DNA from: Tubulanus polymorphus
Lineage: Eukaryota > Nemertea > Palaeonemertea > Tubulaniformes > Tubulanidae
Assembly (NCBI RefSeq): GCF_964204645.1
Contig: NC_134030.1
Span: 18,233,110 to 18,297,109, forward strand
Direction: 5' to 3'
DNA: 64,000 nt
Position 1 is the first letter of the stretch. Each line of letters opens with the position of its first letter. Below are positions 1 to 11,724 of this stretch, one piece after another. The notes under the pieces are model-generated. The model was not told the DNA's origin. It saw only the letters and a list, made by a program, of their open reading frames with translations, and searched no databases. The position numbers were made by a program, and so were the translations under genes.

Positions 1-398
1 TTTTCGCATTCATAATCTTCTTCCATCCGCGCAAGCATTGAAGAGACCGACAATAATAAGGGGTAATAGCTAACAATTGTTTACGGAGAATCTTTATATC
101 GCTAATAGTTAGAGAAAATCACAGTATTTTAAAGCAGTAGGCCTATCACCAAAATAAATCCGGGCCACGGCTCGTATTCGTAATTACCTTTTTAATAGGC
201 CTAACCCTCTTCCCGAGTCTAAGCCACGTTTTAATCGTAAAATAACTTCTTTCAAAACTCTTGGTTAATTGGTGAACAGAAAGATTAGATCTGTTGAGAC
301 CTCCTTATATGGGCTAGGCCTAAAAGCCTTGTTTGTTTTTCCCGTTCACGTTAAAATAATTCCATCTCATCTGGCTTTTCTTGCTTCGCTCTGCTGAA
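1..398. other. No gene seen; A+T-rich flank
   Basis: No convincing coding region. The word aggcct recurs several times. This may be the 5' end of the adjoining transposon remnant, but I found no matching terminal repeat. Confidence 0.5.
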
Positions 399-2520
399 AT
401 GTCATTTGAAAGAAAAAAAAAATGACACTACTGTGTCTTCTTGGACAAAGCGCCGGCAAATATTGGCTGAGGTTAATCAAATAATGCAGTCATTTACAGA
501 TGATGAGAGTAGACCTAACAACAATGGTTCTGTTTTAAATGAAAACCAGAGTAATGAACTCTACCTCATCACAGCCCATCACACCTGAAATGAACTCAAA
601 TGAGATTCCTGACCAAAGTGGCTGCGATGAAATTTATTTCACGATGTTCGACAATAGTATTGATGACACTGACAATGTCAGTAGCGGTGATACACCTAAT
701 CCAGGCCTACTGTATTCCAGTGGTGATGAATCCGATTCCCGTCGTTCTAATAAAACTGATGATCACAGTTTACAAGATAGGTTAAAGGAGTGGGCTGTCA
801 AAAACTCTATTTCGCATGTTTCAATGTCAGAACTTCTGTCCTTATTACAGCCATATCACCCTTATTTACCTCGCGATTCTCGCACCCTTCTAAAAACGGC
901 TCGTTCCAATTCATACGAAATATTATCTCTCTCCGGTGGGTCATATTTTCATTTTGGTCTACAGAGGTCACTTTGTCTTTTGATTGAAAATCTAGCCACC
1001 CGGTTTGTAGTATCATGTGAGCTAAAATTACTAGTTAATGTTGATGGCAACCCTCTTTTTGAAAGTAGCAAAGCATTTTGGCCTGTTTTATGAAGCTGAT
1101 TCTTCGGAACAATTTAGAAGGAACAAAAATTTTCATTGCTGGCTTATACTTTGCACGCAACAAGCCTACCGATACTAAATTCCTGGACCCATTTATTAAT
1201 GAGATGGTCGACCTTGAGCGGAATGGCTTTTTGTACGATGAAATGCGATATACAGTATCTTTATCCGCAGTGATATGTGATGCACCTGCACTTGCATTTG
1301 TCAAACATATCAAAGGCCACAATGGTTATTATGGATGCAGCGAGTGTAGCATACCAGGTACCTGGGATACTAAAATGATATTCAACAATAGCAATTATCC
1401 ATTACGTACCGATACCAATTTTAGATAAATGTCTGATCAGGACCACCATATTCAAGGGGTTTCTCCTTTTACACGCCTCCCTATAGATGTGATTACGCAT
1501 TTTCCTCTGGATTATATGCATTTGGTTTGTCTTGGAGTTGTGAAACGGCTGATTAAGTTTTGGTTGAATGGTCCTTTAAACTGCAGGATGCCATCTCACA
1601 TCATTGCGAGTATTTCTCAAAAAATTATACAGTTGTCGAAATTTGTGCCATCAGAATTCAATAGAAAAGGCCGGTCGTTCTCTGAATTAGCTTACTGGAA
1701 AGCAACAGAATAAAGATTGTTTCTTCTGTATACTGGAATTGTGGCACTAAAATCTCAGCTGCCTGAAGAGTTATATAGGAATTTTCTAATCCTTAGTGTT
1801 GCTATTTGGTGCTTATGTCACCCTACTATGTATTTGTCTCATTCTGATTATGCCAACAGCCTCCTTTACTTATTTGTGGATAGTTACTCAACAATCTATG
1901 GAAATAAGGCTATGGTTTATAATGTTCACAACCTGATTCATATTTCTGATGATGTAAAAAAACATGGAAATCTTGATGATTATTCAGCATTTCCATTTGA
2001 AAGCTATTTAGGACGCATTAGAACAATGTTAAGAAGTGGAACCGATCCTCTTCAGTAGGTCATAAGGCGCATACTTGAACGAGATGGGTCAGCTGACAAG
2101 TCTACTCATTCTTCCAGCATTCGTCCCCTGTCTGACGTCATAGTGGGCCCTTACCCATAAATAGAGGTGATTTAAATGTGGTCTTAACACAGTTAAAAAA
2201 ACTGAAGATCAATGGATATGAACTGAAAACCTCAGTTCCATCCAGACAATTGTATTCAAATTGGAAATGAAATTGCTCTTGTGAGAAATATACTCGAAAA
2301 TAATGACAACATGTATATGGTGTATGAAAGATTCTGTCAGTATACTGACTGTTTTTCCTATCCATTGTCATCTGCTCACCTTGGTATTCATTTGGTCAGC
2401 AAGTTAGCTGGATTCGTATCATACACTCCTCTGTCAAATTTTACAGTTACAGATAACAGCCGTTTAGCTGGTAAAACACAGGCTCGAGGGACCAAATGTC
2501 CTGACGGGTAAACCATATAT
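399..2520 (+). pseudogene. Decayed DNA transposase, Tnp2 (EnSpm/CACTA-like)
   Basis: Collinear open segments resemble the transposase type with Transposase_21/DUF4218 domains that is common in invertebrate genomes. Recognisable pieces in order: KRRQILAEVN near the start, LPRDSRTLLKT (~850-900), ICDAPALAFVKHIKGHNGYYGC (split at ~1275-1340 and ending in a CxxC), FPLDYMHLVCLGVVKRL (~1500-1555), and YNVHNLIHISDD (~1918-1955), then a C-terminal piece at 2281-2511. The frame breaks at the A-run 411-421, between 540 and 590 and near 1091; in-frame stops lie at 1426, 1711 and 2056. The order of motifs shows one gene, and the breaks show it is dead. The superfamily assignment is from memory of the family; no terminal repeats or target duplication were recognised. 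Confidence 0.75.
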
Positions 2521-2717
2521 GAACTACGAAGAACGTGTTTCAGTGAGCAATATAGTATGAGTGGACACTCAGATTAATTCTGTACATAATTTATAGTTGA
2601 TCAGTTTCATGGTAGGATAAGTACTGACAGGTACTAATATTCATTCGTGATTTGTACTGTAGAAACATAATACATGTGTTGATTACCATGGATTACTGAT
2701 AATAATAATACTCGCGA

Positions 2718-2922
2718 CAATTTGATACACTTGATTTGATATGTGATGCACTCGGTTTGATATTTGATTTGATACACTTGGTTTGATATTTGATTCGATG
2801 CACTCGGTTTGATATTTGATTTGATGCACTCGATTTGATATTTAATTTGATACACTTGATTTGATATTTGATTTGATACACTCGATTTGATATTTAATTT
2901 GATACACTTGATTTGATGCCCG
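2718..2922. repeat. 26-bp minisatellite, ~8 copies
   Basis: The unit is close to TTGATACACTTGATTTGATA plus six bases, with TTTGAT recurring inside each unit. Copies differ by single changes (cactcg/cacttg, gatgca/gataca). Reading frames crossing it are repeat artefacts rich in SNQISNQ. Confidence 0.9.
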
Positions 2923-3437
2923 ATTGGATATGAATACATTACATTAACTCGGTAACTACCAGGATAGATCATAAATTGATTTCCATTTCACGTATTGTAC
3001 AAATTGTGTATTCGAATTTTCCTAGGTCGTTTTGTTATTTCTGGACATTTCGACTAAAAGAACTCTATTTAGAATCGCTCTTCCCCAGCGTATGATTTTA
3101 CTTACCCGCTCTGTCAGCAGTTTCGTGATGAATGTATGAATAATATGGCCGGAATAATATAGAAATTGCATCGATTTTTCGTAAAAAAACATGTTTTGAC
3201 GGCAAATATGAATGAAGCGTTTTAGCACTTAATTTTAACAAATATTCCATAGGTGCGGTTGGGTGGAGGACTGTTAACATAATTGTTACGTATGAAAGCC
3301 CCGAGGTATGGAAGCCCTAAACGACCGATTGCGACATCACCACTTATGTTTTACGAAATTTATGTTTGAAGACATTACGGGTTACGATTTGGACGTTTAA
3401 CGATTGGCCACTACAACAGTTCGGTTGTTCAGAACTT

Positions 3438-3870
3438 CATCAGAGATATTTTCAAAAAAGAAACTGATCATCCACGTTCACATGTGTTCAGAACCTCACC
3501 TGAGACATTTTTAATTGAAAATTAACTACAAACACCAGATATTAGACATTTTATCAGCACACTTTCAAAAACTGACGGTCCACACTTCGCGTTCGCGTTG
3601 TGTTCAGTGTTTCGCCTGAGACATTTTTAATTGAAAATGAACTACAAACACCAGATATTAGACATTTTATCAGCACACTTTCAAAAACTGATGGTCCACA
3701 CTTCACATGTGTTCAGTGCTTCATCTGAGACATTTTTAATTGAAAATGAACTACAAACACCATACATTAGACATTTTATCATCGCATTCAAAAACTGATC
3801 ATCCACCCTTCACATGTGTTCAGTACTTCACGTCTGACATTTTCAAATGGAAATTAACTGCAAGCACAGG
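3438..3870. repeat. Tandem repeat of ~108-116 bp, about 4 copies
   Basis: The landmark tgagacatttttaattgaaa occurs at about 3501, 3617 and 3726, with a degenerate version at 3835, so spacings are 116, 109 and ~109. Each unit also carries atgtgttcag and tcaaaaactga. No coding potential beyond the repeat. Confidence 0.85.
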
Positions 3871-4128
3871 AACAAAAAAAGCCTCATATATTTGCATGGA
3901 ACATCTATCCAGAATACAAACAATATTTCGAGTTTAATCAACTATCGAGTTTAATCAACTATCTTTTGCGAGAAATCAATAAACCTCGTTAATAATTTTA
4001 ATGCCTACGGAAGGACACTCCTATTGTAAAACTGACAATCATGGATTTATTCTTTATCTATCTTATTTAGAAGGGACAACACGAAACTGCGTGCCGCATC
4101 GTACCCGCTACCGGAACCGACAATAGAA

Positions 4129-4210
4129 TCCTCCCTCGGCAGGGATTCGAACCAGATGGCATCGAGAATGCCACGGTACGAAACCCTGCCACACTAGACC
4201 GAGTGCGTGA
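4129..4210 (-). mobile_element. tRNA-like SINE, minus-strand copy
   Basis: On the minus strand this reads ggtctagtgtggcaggg and then a Pol III B box (ggttcgaatcc). It matches 4369-4450 in opposite orientation over ~80 bases, including the flanking ggtct and gggagga words. Confidence 0.65.
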
Positions 4211-4368
4211 CTTAGATGTTGTCATTATCAGCCAATCAGGAATCACGTCTTATTCTAGCTCAGGTTTTCCCATATATGGTTCATCCGTGTAATTTATCTA
4301 AGTGATTATACAACAAGCAAACTGATTGGTGCCTCAGGTTTTCGTGCGGCAAAGCGGCGCATGTACCT

Positions 4369-4450
4369 GCGCACCGGTCTATTGTGGCAGGGGTTCGTGC
4401 CTCAGCAGTGTAGCGATGCCATCAGGTTCGAATCCCTGCCGTGGGAGGAT
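4369..4450 (+). mobile_element. tRNA-like SINE, plus-strand copy
   Basis: It contains ggttcgaatccctgccg, a perfect B box, about 50 bases after ggtctattgtggcagg, the position expected for an A-box region. It is the inverted partner of 4129-4210 across a ~160-base spacer. Confidence 0.65.
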
Positions 4451-6675
4451 GCGGGAATGGCTGTACATTATCTTTCTGAATATCACGAATTAACAGAAAA
4501 TGAATAGATTGGTTATCATCAGGTAAATGACTTCGATATCAACAAATACAAGTTAATGAAAAAATATCCCGAGTTAGAATTGCGCCCTACCGCCACCACA
4601 AATTAGTAGGTAATTTTCCGAGACTTGTGTCAATGTATGTTCGTGAAACGACGCGGATTGCGGCTAACTCTTAACATTGCTTAAAAATTCTTACCTTTAT
4701 TTTCAGAAACTAGTTGCCATCATTGGTCGAATTTCAAAGGGGCTTCATATGGACGCCCATTGCCTAGATAGGTTTTGCAAAATCGGAAAATCTAAAATTA
4801 TCAAATAGTCAAGATTGGTAGTCATTGTGTATGGGCTAAAAAGATACCATGTTTTTCAAGGGTCTGAGGTCCAAAATGGACCCAGCCAACCGATATCTTT
4901 TCGCTATCTTAACACAAAAAAAGGAAATTGTTGGTAGGTTGAAATTGACTCGCCATAAGGTGGACCGTTGTTGTTTTTTTTTACTTAAGAAATGAATACC
5001 ATTACCAGAAAATGATGCACATATGAGACCTGTGGTTTTTCCCTGGATTCTTCGCCGATTTATTTTTCTCTTTTAGAAAAACATTGGAAATTGGCGCTAG
5101 TATGAAATTGACACGCCAAGTACACAGATGAGCTGCAGCCCGTCCGCCCAAGAAATAATAGCCTTATTCTATTTGATTACATTTTCAAAAGTGTTTATCA
5201 TCAGCTAGCTCTGAGCTGTCGCAATTGTTGAGTTTTGAAGTGCCGGTTGAATCCCATAGTTATCGTACCAGTTTCAGGTTAGAATACAGTCCGCTGGAAA
5301 AACTAACTTTGTCCAATCATCCGACCGTGCAAGAACGAAACAAGCCTCTGAGTGATCGAGTGATTTTTAGAGAATTAAACTTCAAACAACTTCAGAAGTC
5401 TATCATAAGTCATAAGACGACCGTATTGCCGCGACAGAATAGATTTATTTTCGATACCGAACAAAATGTGAACTTGCAAGATGTTCATATCACCCTCGTT
5501 CAATTTTATTGACAATCCTTCGAACACATAGCTGGTTTCATATTGACGCATATAACATCGTTCCATTTACCATTACGTCGATACATTTCAACGCAACGTT
5601 CGACCATAGGACGACCGAACAACCATCCGGCTACACTCGGCTCTCCGGGGGCCCAATTTCTGAAATCCTGCAAGCAGGTAATGAAACAATTTCCTTATGA
5701 TTCAAATCTGAAGGGGTCGACCTTGATATTGGAATGGACACTCAATTCGAAAAAGGGCAGGCTCAAGAGTGCGGGCTGTGAGCGAAACATTGGTAGGAGT
5801 TCTGGTGGGTCTCCAACAGAAAATTTATCAAGACAAACAGTCGTTGTTTTTGGCATTAATAAGGACTATTTGGATTAATTTGTAGTCTTTTTTAAATTCC
5901 CTTTGCAAATAATCTTTTCCGGTCTTATTCAAGAGTGCATTCAAATTTTGAAGGAATGGAGCCGGCCCTCGTATACGTCAAGATGTTTTCCCTTGTGTCA
6001 AAGAGCGGTCGCAAGCACGCCGGCCAAAACAAAAGGCACCCATTAACAGTTGATGTGACTGACCTACTGCCTTCATTGTCCGCTAGATGGCAAGCTAGTC
6101 GAAGTTGGCTGCACTAACTGTACTATGGCATGATTTAAAACCGCCTTACCGTCGTTGAAATAAAACAATAACTGCCCTAACACGATAGATCGTGGAACTT
6201 TTTGAAACATTTTCTTTCGCAAAAAATCCCCCATGTCTCGAGCAAATTAGGTTCTTTATTCGCCGACGAAAGGGTTGATCGAAGCTTCTTTGATGTGTAT
6301 TTTAACGGTACAATGTCATATAGGGCAATGTTATTCCTAGAAACGACGAATTTATCGTAGCGAAGTTAAATGATGAGGCTTGTTTCCTAAATCCAAGCCA
6401 AACAGACGGCACGTCAGCGGGTATTAGACTTAAAATGACGACAGCATCGTGTAAGTTAAACCATGGTCGCCTCTCCCCGTACGAAACAGCATATCAGGCG
6501 CCGATCCAGGATGTTTTCCAGGTTGGGGTTCATAAAAATGTTAATATAACACTGCCGACAAAAATTTCTAATGATAGGGGGCCTATACGGCATAATATTG
6601 TTTGGCCGAACATAAGATGCTATGGTACCGATTATGTAGTACTGTTGGCCCGTTTTGTCTCAGGTACATTCCTTT
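4451..6675. other. No recognised gene; short unassigned ORFs
   Basis: Open frames of 95 codons (5225-5512), 111 codons (5543-5878) and 80 codons (6435-6677) exist, but I recognise no domain, splice pattern or signal peptide. Base composition is ordinary for the window. A decayed element is possible. Confidence 0.4.
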
Positions 6676-6735
6676 AAACGATTAAAAATTCCGATTAAAA
6701 CGATTAAAAATTTCGATTAAAACGATTAAAAACGT
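6676..6735. repeat. Short tandem repeat built on cgattaaaa
   Basis: Three imperfect copies of a ~22-base unit (acgattaaaaatttcgatta), immediately before a Penelope-like tail. Confidence 0.8.
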
Positions 6736-6737
6736 TT

Positions 6738-7125
6738 TTGGTAGCCTGCATATTTCGACATGTACATACTCTGAGCTACATCATTTTCCTCCAAGCTATC
6801 AATTTTGGCCAGTGCCGAAGACAATGGGAGCGTTGCACCGAATTTCCCGGAAAAAACTTGAAGCATTTCGTATTTCCAGCCGGGCTCCAACCGTCATCAC
6901 AAACACACGCTGAAACTAGATGGATCGAGAAGATATACATTATCATCCGTGTAAGATGGATGACGAGATAAAAGTCGTGCACTGATTCAGTCAACACTAT
7001 CAGCCACCGTCAGTACCCCTGATGATGGATTATAGTATTTAGCCGAAACGTTGCTCAAAATAAAGTCTCATCTATCCAAGAATTTTTCATTTTCATCTTT
7101 GACTGAATCATTGTGAGATTTCTCT
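6738..7125 (+). mobile_element. Penelope-like element 3' tail, diverged
   Basis: The region ends attgtgagatttctctcgtc, close to the ending attgtgggatttctcttgtt of the complete Penelope-like copies at 38-43 kb, and carries the same hammerhead-like core about 80 bases before that. No RT is left. It represents an older or different subfamily of the same element. Confidence 0.65.
7019..7049 (+). ncRNA. Hammerhead-ribozyme-like core, degenerate
   Basis: CTGATGA is followed by an imperfect stem II and then GAAAC. The 5' strand of stem II (ggatta) pairs less well with tagcc than in the young copies, so activity is doubtful. Confidence 0.5.
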
Positions 7126-7770
7126 CGTCACGCTCACATTTTATTCATTACGACGCAACGATTAGCGATGACTTATCAGCAAATCATCAGCAATCCAAAA
7201 TGTCCCGCTCTCATCTGCTATTCCCTCCTCTTTTTTTAAATGCACTCATCAAAAAGACCCTTTTTCTCGTTTAAATGTTAATCAATAAGGCCACACAAAG
7301 AGTTACCCTTGTTTCACATCAGCCCCTTTTTGGAAAAGTGACGAGGACGGCGCGTAATCATTTTTGTTTCCCTTTTTTAAAAAGAAAATATAGAGGAAGT
7401 TCCAAAGGTGATGAGGGCGAATTTTTCTATTTTTTAAATGGGGAATTTTTTTGCGTTAGCGACCGTGAAGAAAACATAAAAGAGTGTCCCAAAGTGGTCT
7501 TAAATCTGAAAACTGGTCTAAAGTTGTTAGATTGGCTATAGAACTAAGATGGCCTTAGACTGGTCTTGAGTCTAAGCCATGACTATGCAACCGGTCCCAG
7601 GTAATTAAGTCCAAACCTCAAACAATGTAGACACTGAAGGCCCAATCTTATTCTTCCGCTCCTTCGGTTGTGAAATACGAGCTCGAAAGGTTGAATAAAC
7701 TCGAAATTCAGTCTATTTTAGTCCATTAGTCTTCGGCCAGGGTATCGATAATCCCTAGACCAGACTACCT
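7126..7770. other. No gene seen
   Basis: Contains repeated ggtctt/ggtcta words around 7494-7560 that suggest a worn foldback element. The open frame at 7275-7541 is lysine-rich and unsupported. Confidence 0.4.
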
Positions 7771-7881
7771 GGGACCCAGTTCCAAAGTTGTGAGTTAGAG
7801 TTAACTCTGAGTTAAAATTAGTTCATTTTTAATGAGTTAACTCAGGGTCAAATCTTAACTCCGAACTGTGGAACTGGACCC
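7771..7881. mobile_element. Foldback MITE, 111 bp
   Basis: Starts gggacccagttcc and ends ggaactggaccc. The two halves pair over ~45 bases, including gagttaactc words on both sides. It is almost all hairpin. No transposase is linked to it. Confidence 0.75.
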
Positions 7882-9986
7882 TGATACGTATCTCTCATTT
7901 TAGTAGTTATCGCCAAAAGTCCAGCGGTCTCAAACTAAGTATAGTTTGACGTCGACAATAGTAGCTCAACAGACAGTGAAATAGAAATTATTCTGAATTC
8001 AAGAGTATATATTTCGATAATTTTGGAAAACATCAGTAATCGAGCTATTAAGAAATATACGAAAATATTCCCAAATGGTTATCGTAGATCAGGAGCCTTT
8101 CGCCTTAGTTTTCCAATCAAAAGACAAAATTCATTATATTCCTCTGTCATGCTTTTTTTTCATTTGAGAGCTTCGCTCGATTAAATAATTTTCAGGAAGT
8201 TTTCAAACATAAATGATGGATTGTGTCCCTAAAACGCCGTTATCTCTGCCTCACGGTTATATAAGTGACAATTATATTTGTAAATTTTCCTGCCGTTGTA
8301 GAACAGACCAGAAATAAAGTCGATATTATCAGCTTCATATTCGACGAGATTTTTTCTTATGTAATCTGAAACTGAAGGCATGGACATTTTTTAGCTATTC
8401 TACTTAAAAACATTGTTAACAAAAATATATATGAAAAATATAGGTCTTATGGATGTTGGGTGCGAACAATGAATATTGAGTCGATAATCAATCAGGGAGC
8501 TACGGAAAATCATCGTGATAATTACTTCTACGGATTTGTCCATATCTCGCAAAGCTCCCACGTATAGTTAATTAGCATTTTTTTGAGAGTCAGTCGCGCG
8601 CATAGATTTGGAATTAATTTTATCGATATATGATTCATTGCAAGTGCTAGCTTTTAATGAGGCATCCTTGGGACGAAGTCATCTTTCTTTCCAATTTCCT
8701 GAAATAAATCACAAAATCAAATTTCGATTCTGTATCTAATCATATGTTGTTTTTTTTTCGACCGGCGGCCAGTTATATCCGACTTTCTATCGCGAAATTA
8801 AAAGCTAACATAGCTAGCACCTAGTTTCTAATTTCTGCCTAGTGTTGTAAGTTGACCCGGCCGTCCGCCTATACATGTGTAAGAACCGTAGCTAACCATA
8901 ACAGTTATTGATATGAACTACTTGCAAATTGTATTGCGGCTTAAAAAATGACCCGGTCGATCAGCAAAAAAAGGGATCATTTTTAGCCAAATACATTTTT
9001 CATTAAATGTTGATTATAACGAATCAGATTCAAACTATATTCAAAAACTTTTTGCTTGTAAAATCCTTTAACATCCAGTATAACTTACTTACCCGTTCGG
9101 TCAGCAGTTTCACGATATGTTAAATGATTATTGTTTAGTATCATGTATACACGCTTGGTAACGATTTTGCATTAAAAAAACATGTGCACTGAGCAAATAT
9201 TGGTGAGGAGGCTTTTTCGGCACTTGATTCGAGCAAATACGCGCTAATTTCCAAGAACAGTTCAGTTAGTTAGAATAGTTCAAAAATGCCATTTCCGCGC
9301 ACCGTGGCAGATTCGATTTTACACTTAACGTTCGATAAACTATTTTCTATGGAAGGCGAAAGCCACCAAAACATGGTTACATGTTATTCGATAATCAAAA
9401 GGTTTAATTAGATGATGAAAACATACAAAAAGATAGTGAAAACATATAAGACGGTGATGAAAACATGAAAAACTGTCAAAAGGTGATAAAAGGTCAATTG
9501 ATGGTATTTTATCATTTTTTCATATTTTAACACCTTTTCATCTTTTACCACCTTTTCATTATCTTTCAACGGTTGCCAATAGCAACCATTCGATGATACT
9601 ACTAACGCCATCTGTGCATATAGAGGCTATCAATCCATCTATTTCTGATAAATAGTAGATACGAGTTCCAATGTCTCTACTCCGCACTCTGTTGTCAGGC
9701 TATAAGCTTCGAATCCCAAACAAATTGAATATGATCACGTTCGAGTCCCTTATTATTTAATTAATCTTAACAAAAACTTTGCGTCAACAATTGTGATGCC
9801 CTACTTACTCTGGTGCGCCAAAATGAACTTTCAGAGAAAATTGGACGTTTTTTCGTTTTGGTGTTCTGGCGTTCTGGCGCCCTCATTTACATACCAGGAA
9901 TTTTACACTTCTACAAATTCGGATTTCATACAAATTTCCCGCGTCTAGTCCAGCGCCGGTCTTTTTCGAATAACATACCATGACCA
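7882..9986. other. Intergenic, no gene seen
   Basis: A+T-rich. At 9410-9560 there is a low-complexity A/G then T/C stretch (gatgaaaacat words followed by ttttcatcttt words) that can fold on itself. Nothing else is recognised. Confidence 0.45.
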
Positions 9987-10290
9987 CGAGGGAGGGAGGG
10001 AGGGAGGGAGGGAGGGAGGGAGGGAGGGAGGGAGGGAGGGAGGGAGGGAGGGAGGGAGGGAGGGAGGGAGGGAGGGAGGGAGGGAGGGAGGGAGGGAGGG
10101 AGGGAGGGAGGGAGGGAGGGAGGGAGGGAGGGAGGGAGGGAGGGAGGGAGGGAGGGAGGGAGGGAGGGAGGGAGGGAGGGAGGGAGGGAGGGAGGGAGGG
10201 AGGGAGGGAGGGAGGGAGGGAGGGAGGGAGGGAGGGAGGGAGGGAGGGAGGGAGGGAGGGAGGGAGGGAGGGAGGGAGGGAGGGAGGGAG
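9987..10290. repeat. (GGGA)n microsatellite, ~76 units
   Basis: Uninterrupted GAGG/GGGA tetranucleotide over about 304 bases. The Arg-Glu-Gly-Gly and Pro-Pro-Ser-Leu frames through it are artefacts. The plus strand has dense runs of three G and could form G-quadruplexes. It lies 252 bases before the first visible monooxygenase exon. Confidence 0.98.
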
Positions 10291-10542
10291 TTTTACGTAC
10301 ATCATATGCTGGTTAAGGAATGTCGTAACAATAGATTGAACGATTCAGTTTTATCTGTCCATGGAAATGAAAAGTCACCACGCGTGCGGCGTTTTCTAAA
10401 TGGTTGTTGGACATACGCTGCCGTTTTTTCCGTTGAAGCTGACGTAAGTTATCATTAGTTATCCGATGAATGACCGGCTTTTCCTAAATTCTAATCTTCT
10501 AAATCATATATTTTCATTTTCGCTCATATTTCCGTATATCAG

Positions 10543-11724
10543 GCGATCGTCTTTCCGAGAGACACTGGCGTATCGATTGGAGACACGTCCGACAGTGTTT
10601 ACAACCGTCTGGAAATACATTACGACAACCCGCACAGAAAATCCGGTGCGTAGAAGAATTAGTTTTCGAAATATTTATTTGTCGTGGGACGTCAATCAAC
10701 CTGCATTTAAGAAAAGCGTATAGTTCGGGGCTGGCCGGTTCATACTGTCGCGGGATCCTTTGATAAAGAAAAACAATAAAAAAGATAAAACATTTGGGCC
10801 TGTCCGGGATTTGAACCCGGGACCTCTCGCACCCAAAGCGAGAATCATACCCCTAGACCAACAGGCCGCATTGATGGGTTAGATGCCGTTACAGTTAGTT
10901 GTTCTGATAAGATAGATCAACGCAGATCAATCTGTTACCATCAATCGATCAATCGATTATGGAAGCTTGTTTATCTGTGGGTTTTATCTCTATTAATACC
11001 AAAACATGTTAGATACTACATCAATACACATTATGAAATGACGACGTAAAACTTCGCAATGAATTGTGTGCAAGTAGAGTAAAATATAAGTCCCACAATC
11101 TCGAAATCGAAAAACGTAGATATCTTAATGTTAGAATTTATTAGAATTCAAATTTTCGATATTTCACTGAGAACCATCGTAAGGAATGACTATTATACAG
11201 CATATCAGAGTTCAAACAACTGGATAAATGATTATTATCGGATATGATATTGCAGGTTTATACGATACATCAGGGCTGCGATTTACATATACGTCGAAAC
11301 TGCGTAAATGCGACGTGGGTTTAATGACGGCTGGTATGGATTTTGCTGAGCCACTTTCTACAGTTATCCCTCCGCGCCAAGAAAAGTTTAAGTATCGTGG
11401 ATTTTGTCCACGAGGATGTATAGAAGGGGTGAGATAATAGTTGTTCTTTCGAATGTACTACAAAATGCACGTATTGCAAAGCGTTTTTTTTCAAATTCTA
11501 AAGAACGTAGTGAAAATGCAGTCACCTCCCTGATGCAGTAAAAAAAACAACGACAAAATCCAGTATTTGATGTTAGAAAATGAATTCATTGATTGCAGGC
11601 GTTTAAAGAGTACACCGGCGATGAAAAAGAAGTCAAGATTGTTTCAGTGTTCGGACATGCGCACTTAGCCGGAGTAGGAATTCGCATACGTCATTTCCGT
11701 GACGGTCTCGAGTTGCCATTCCAC
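10543..11724 (+). CDS. DBH-like copper monooxygenase, three internal exons (partial gene)
   Basis: Exons 10543-10645, 11256-11428 and 11599-11724 join in phase (1, then 0) with AG/GT at every border. The product matches MOXD1/dopamine beta-hydroxylase across the end of the first and the start of the second copper domain: DTGVSIGDT, LEIHYDNP, DTSGLRFTYTSKLRK, IPPRQEKF, GHAHLAGVGIRIRHFRDG. These are type II, ascorbate-dependent enzymes that hydroxylate substrates in the secretory pathway. By alignment from memory, the His of HYDNP corresponds to a CuH ligand (DBH H333) and the two in HAHLAG to CuM ligands (H412, H414); all are kept. The preceding exon (which should end in Gly-Gly) and the following one (DFNFQE region) were not found, so this is either part of a gene with longer introns or a gene fragment. 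A complete GON gene begins 925 bases downstream, which favours a fragment. Confidence 0.8.
10796..10867 (-). tRNA. tRNA-Pro (anticodon TGG)
   Basis: Seventy-two bases with a perfect 7-bp acceptor stem (GGCCTGT/ACAGGCC) and discriminator C. The D-arm A box is TGGTCTAGGGGTA, the anticodon stem TCTCG/CGAGA encloses CTTTGGGTG, and the T-arm B box is GGTTCAAATCC. There is no intron. It lies antisense within the first visible intron of the copper monooxygenase gene. Confidence 0.97.

Noticed and set aside
2634-2972. A 112-codon minus frame with SNQISNQVYQIKYQ repeats
   Set aside because: Translation of the 26-bp minisatellite.
9883-10339. Open frames of 119-140 codons with Glu-Gly-Gly-Arg or Pro-Pro-Ser-Leu repeats
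   Set aside because: They are the three-frame translation of a pure GGGA tract and have no coding evidence.
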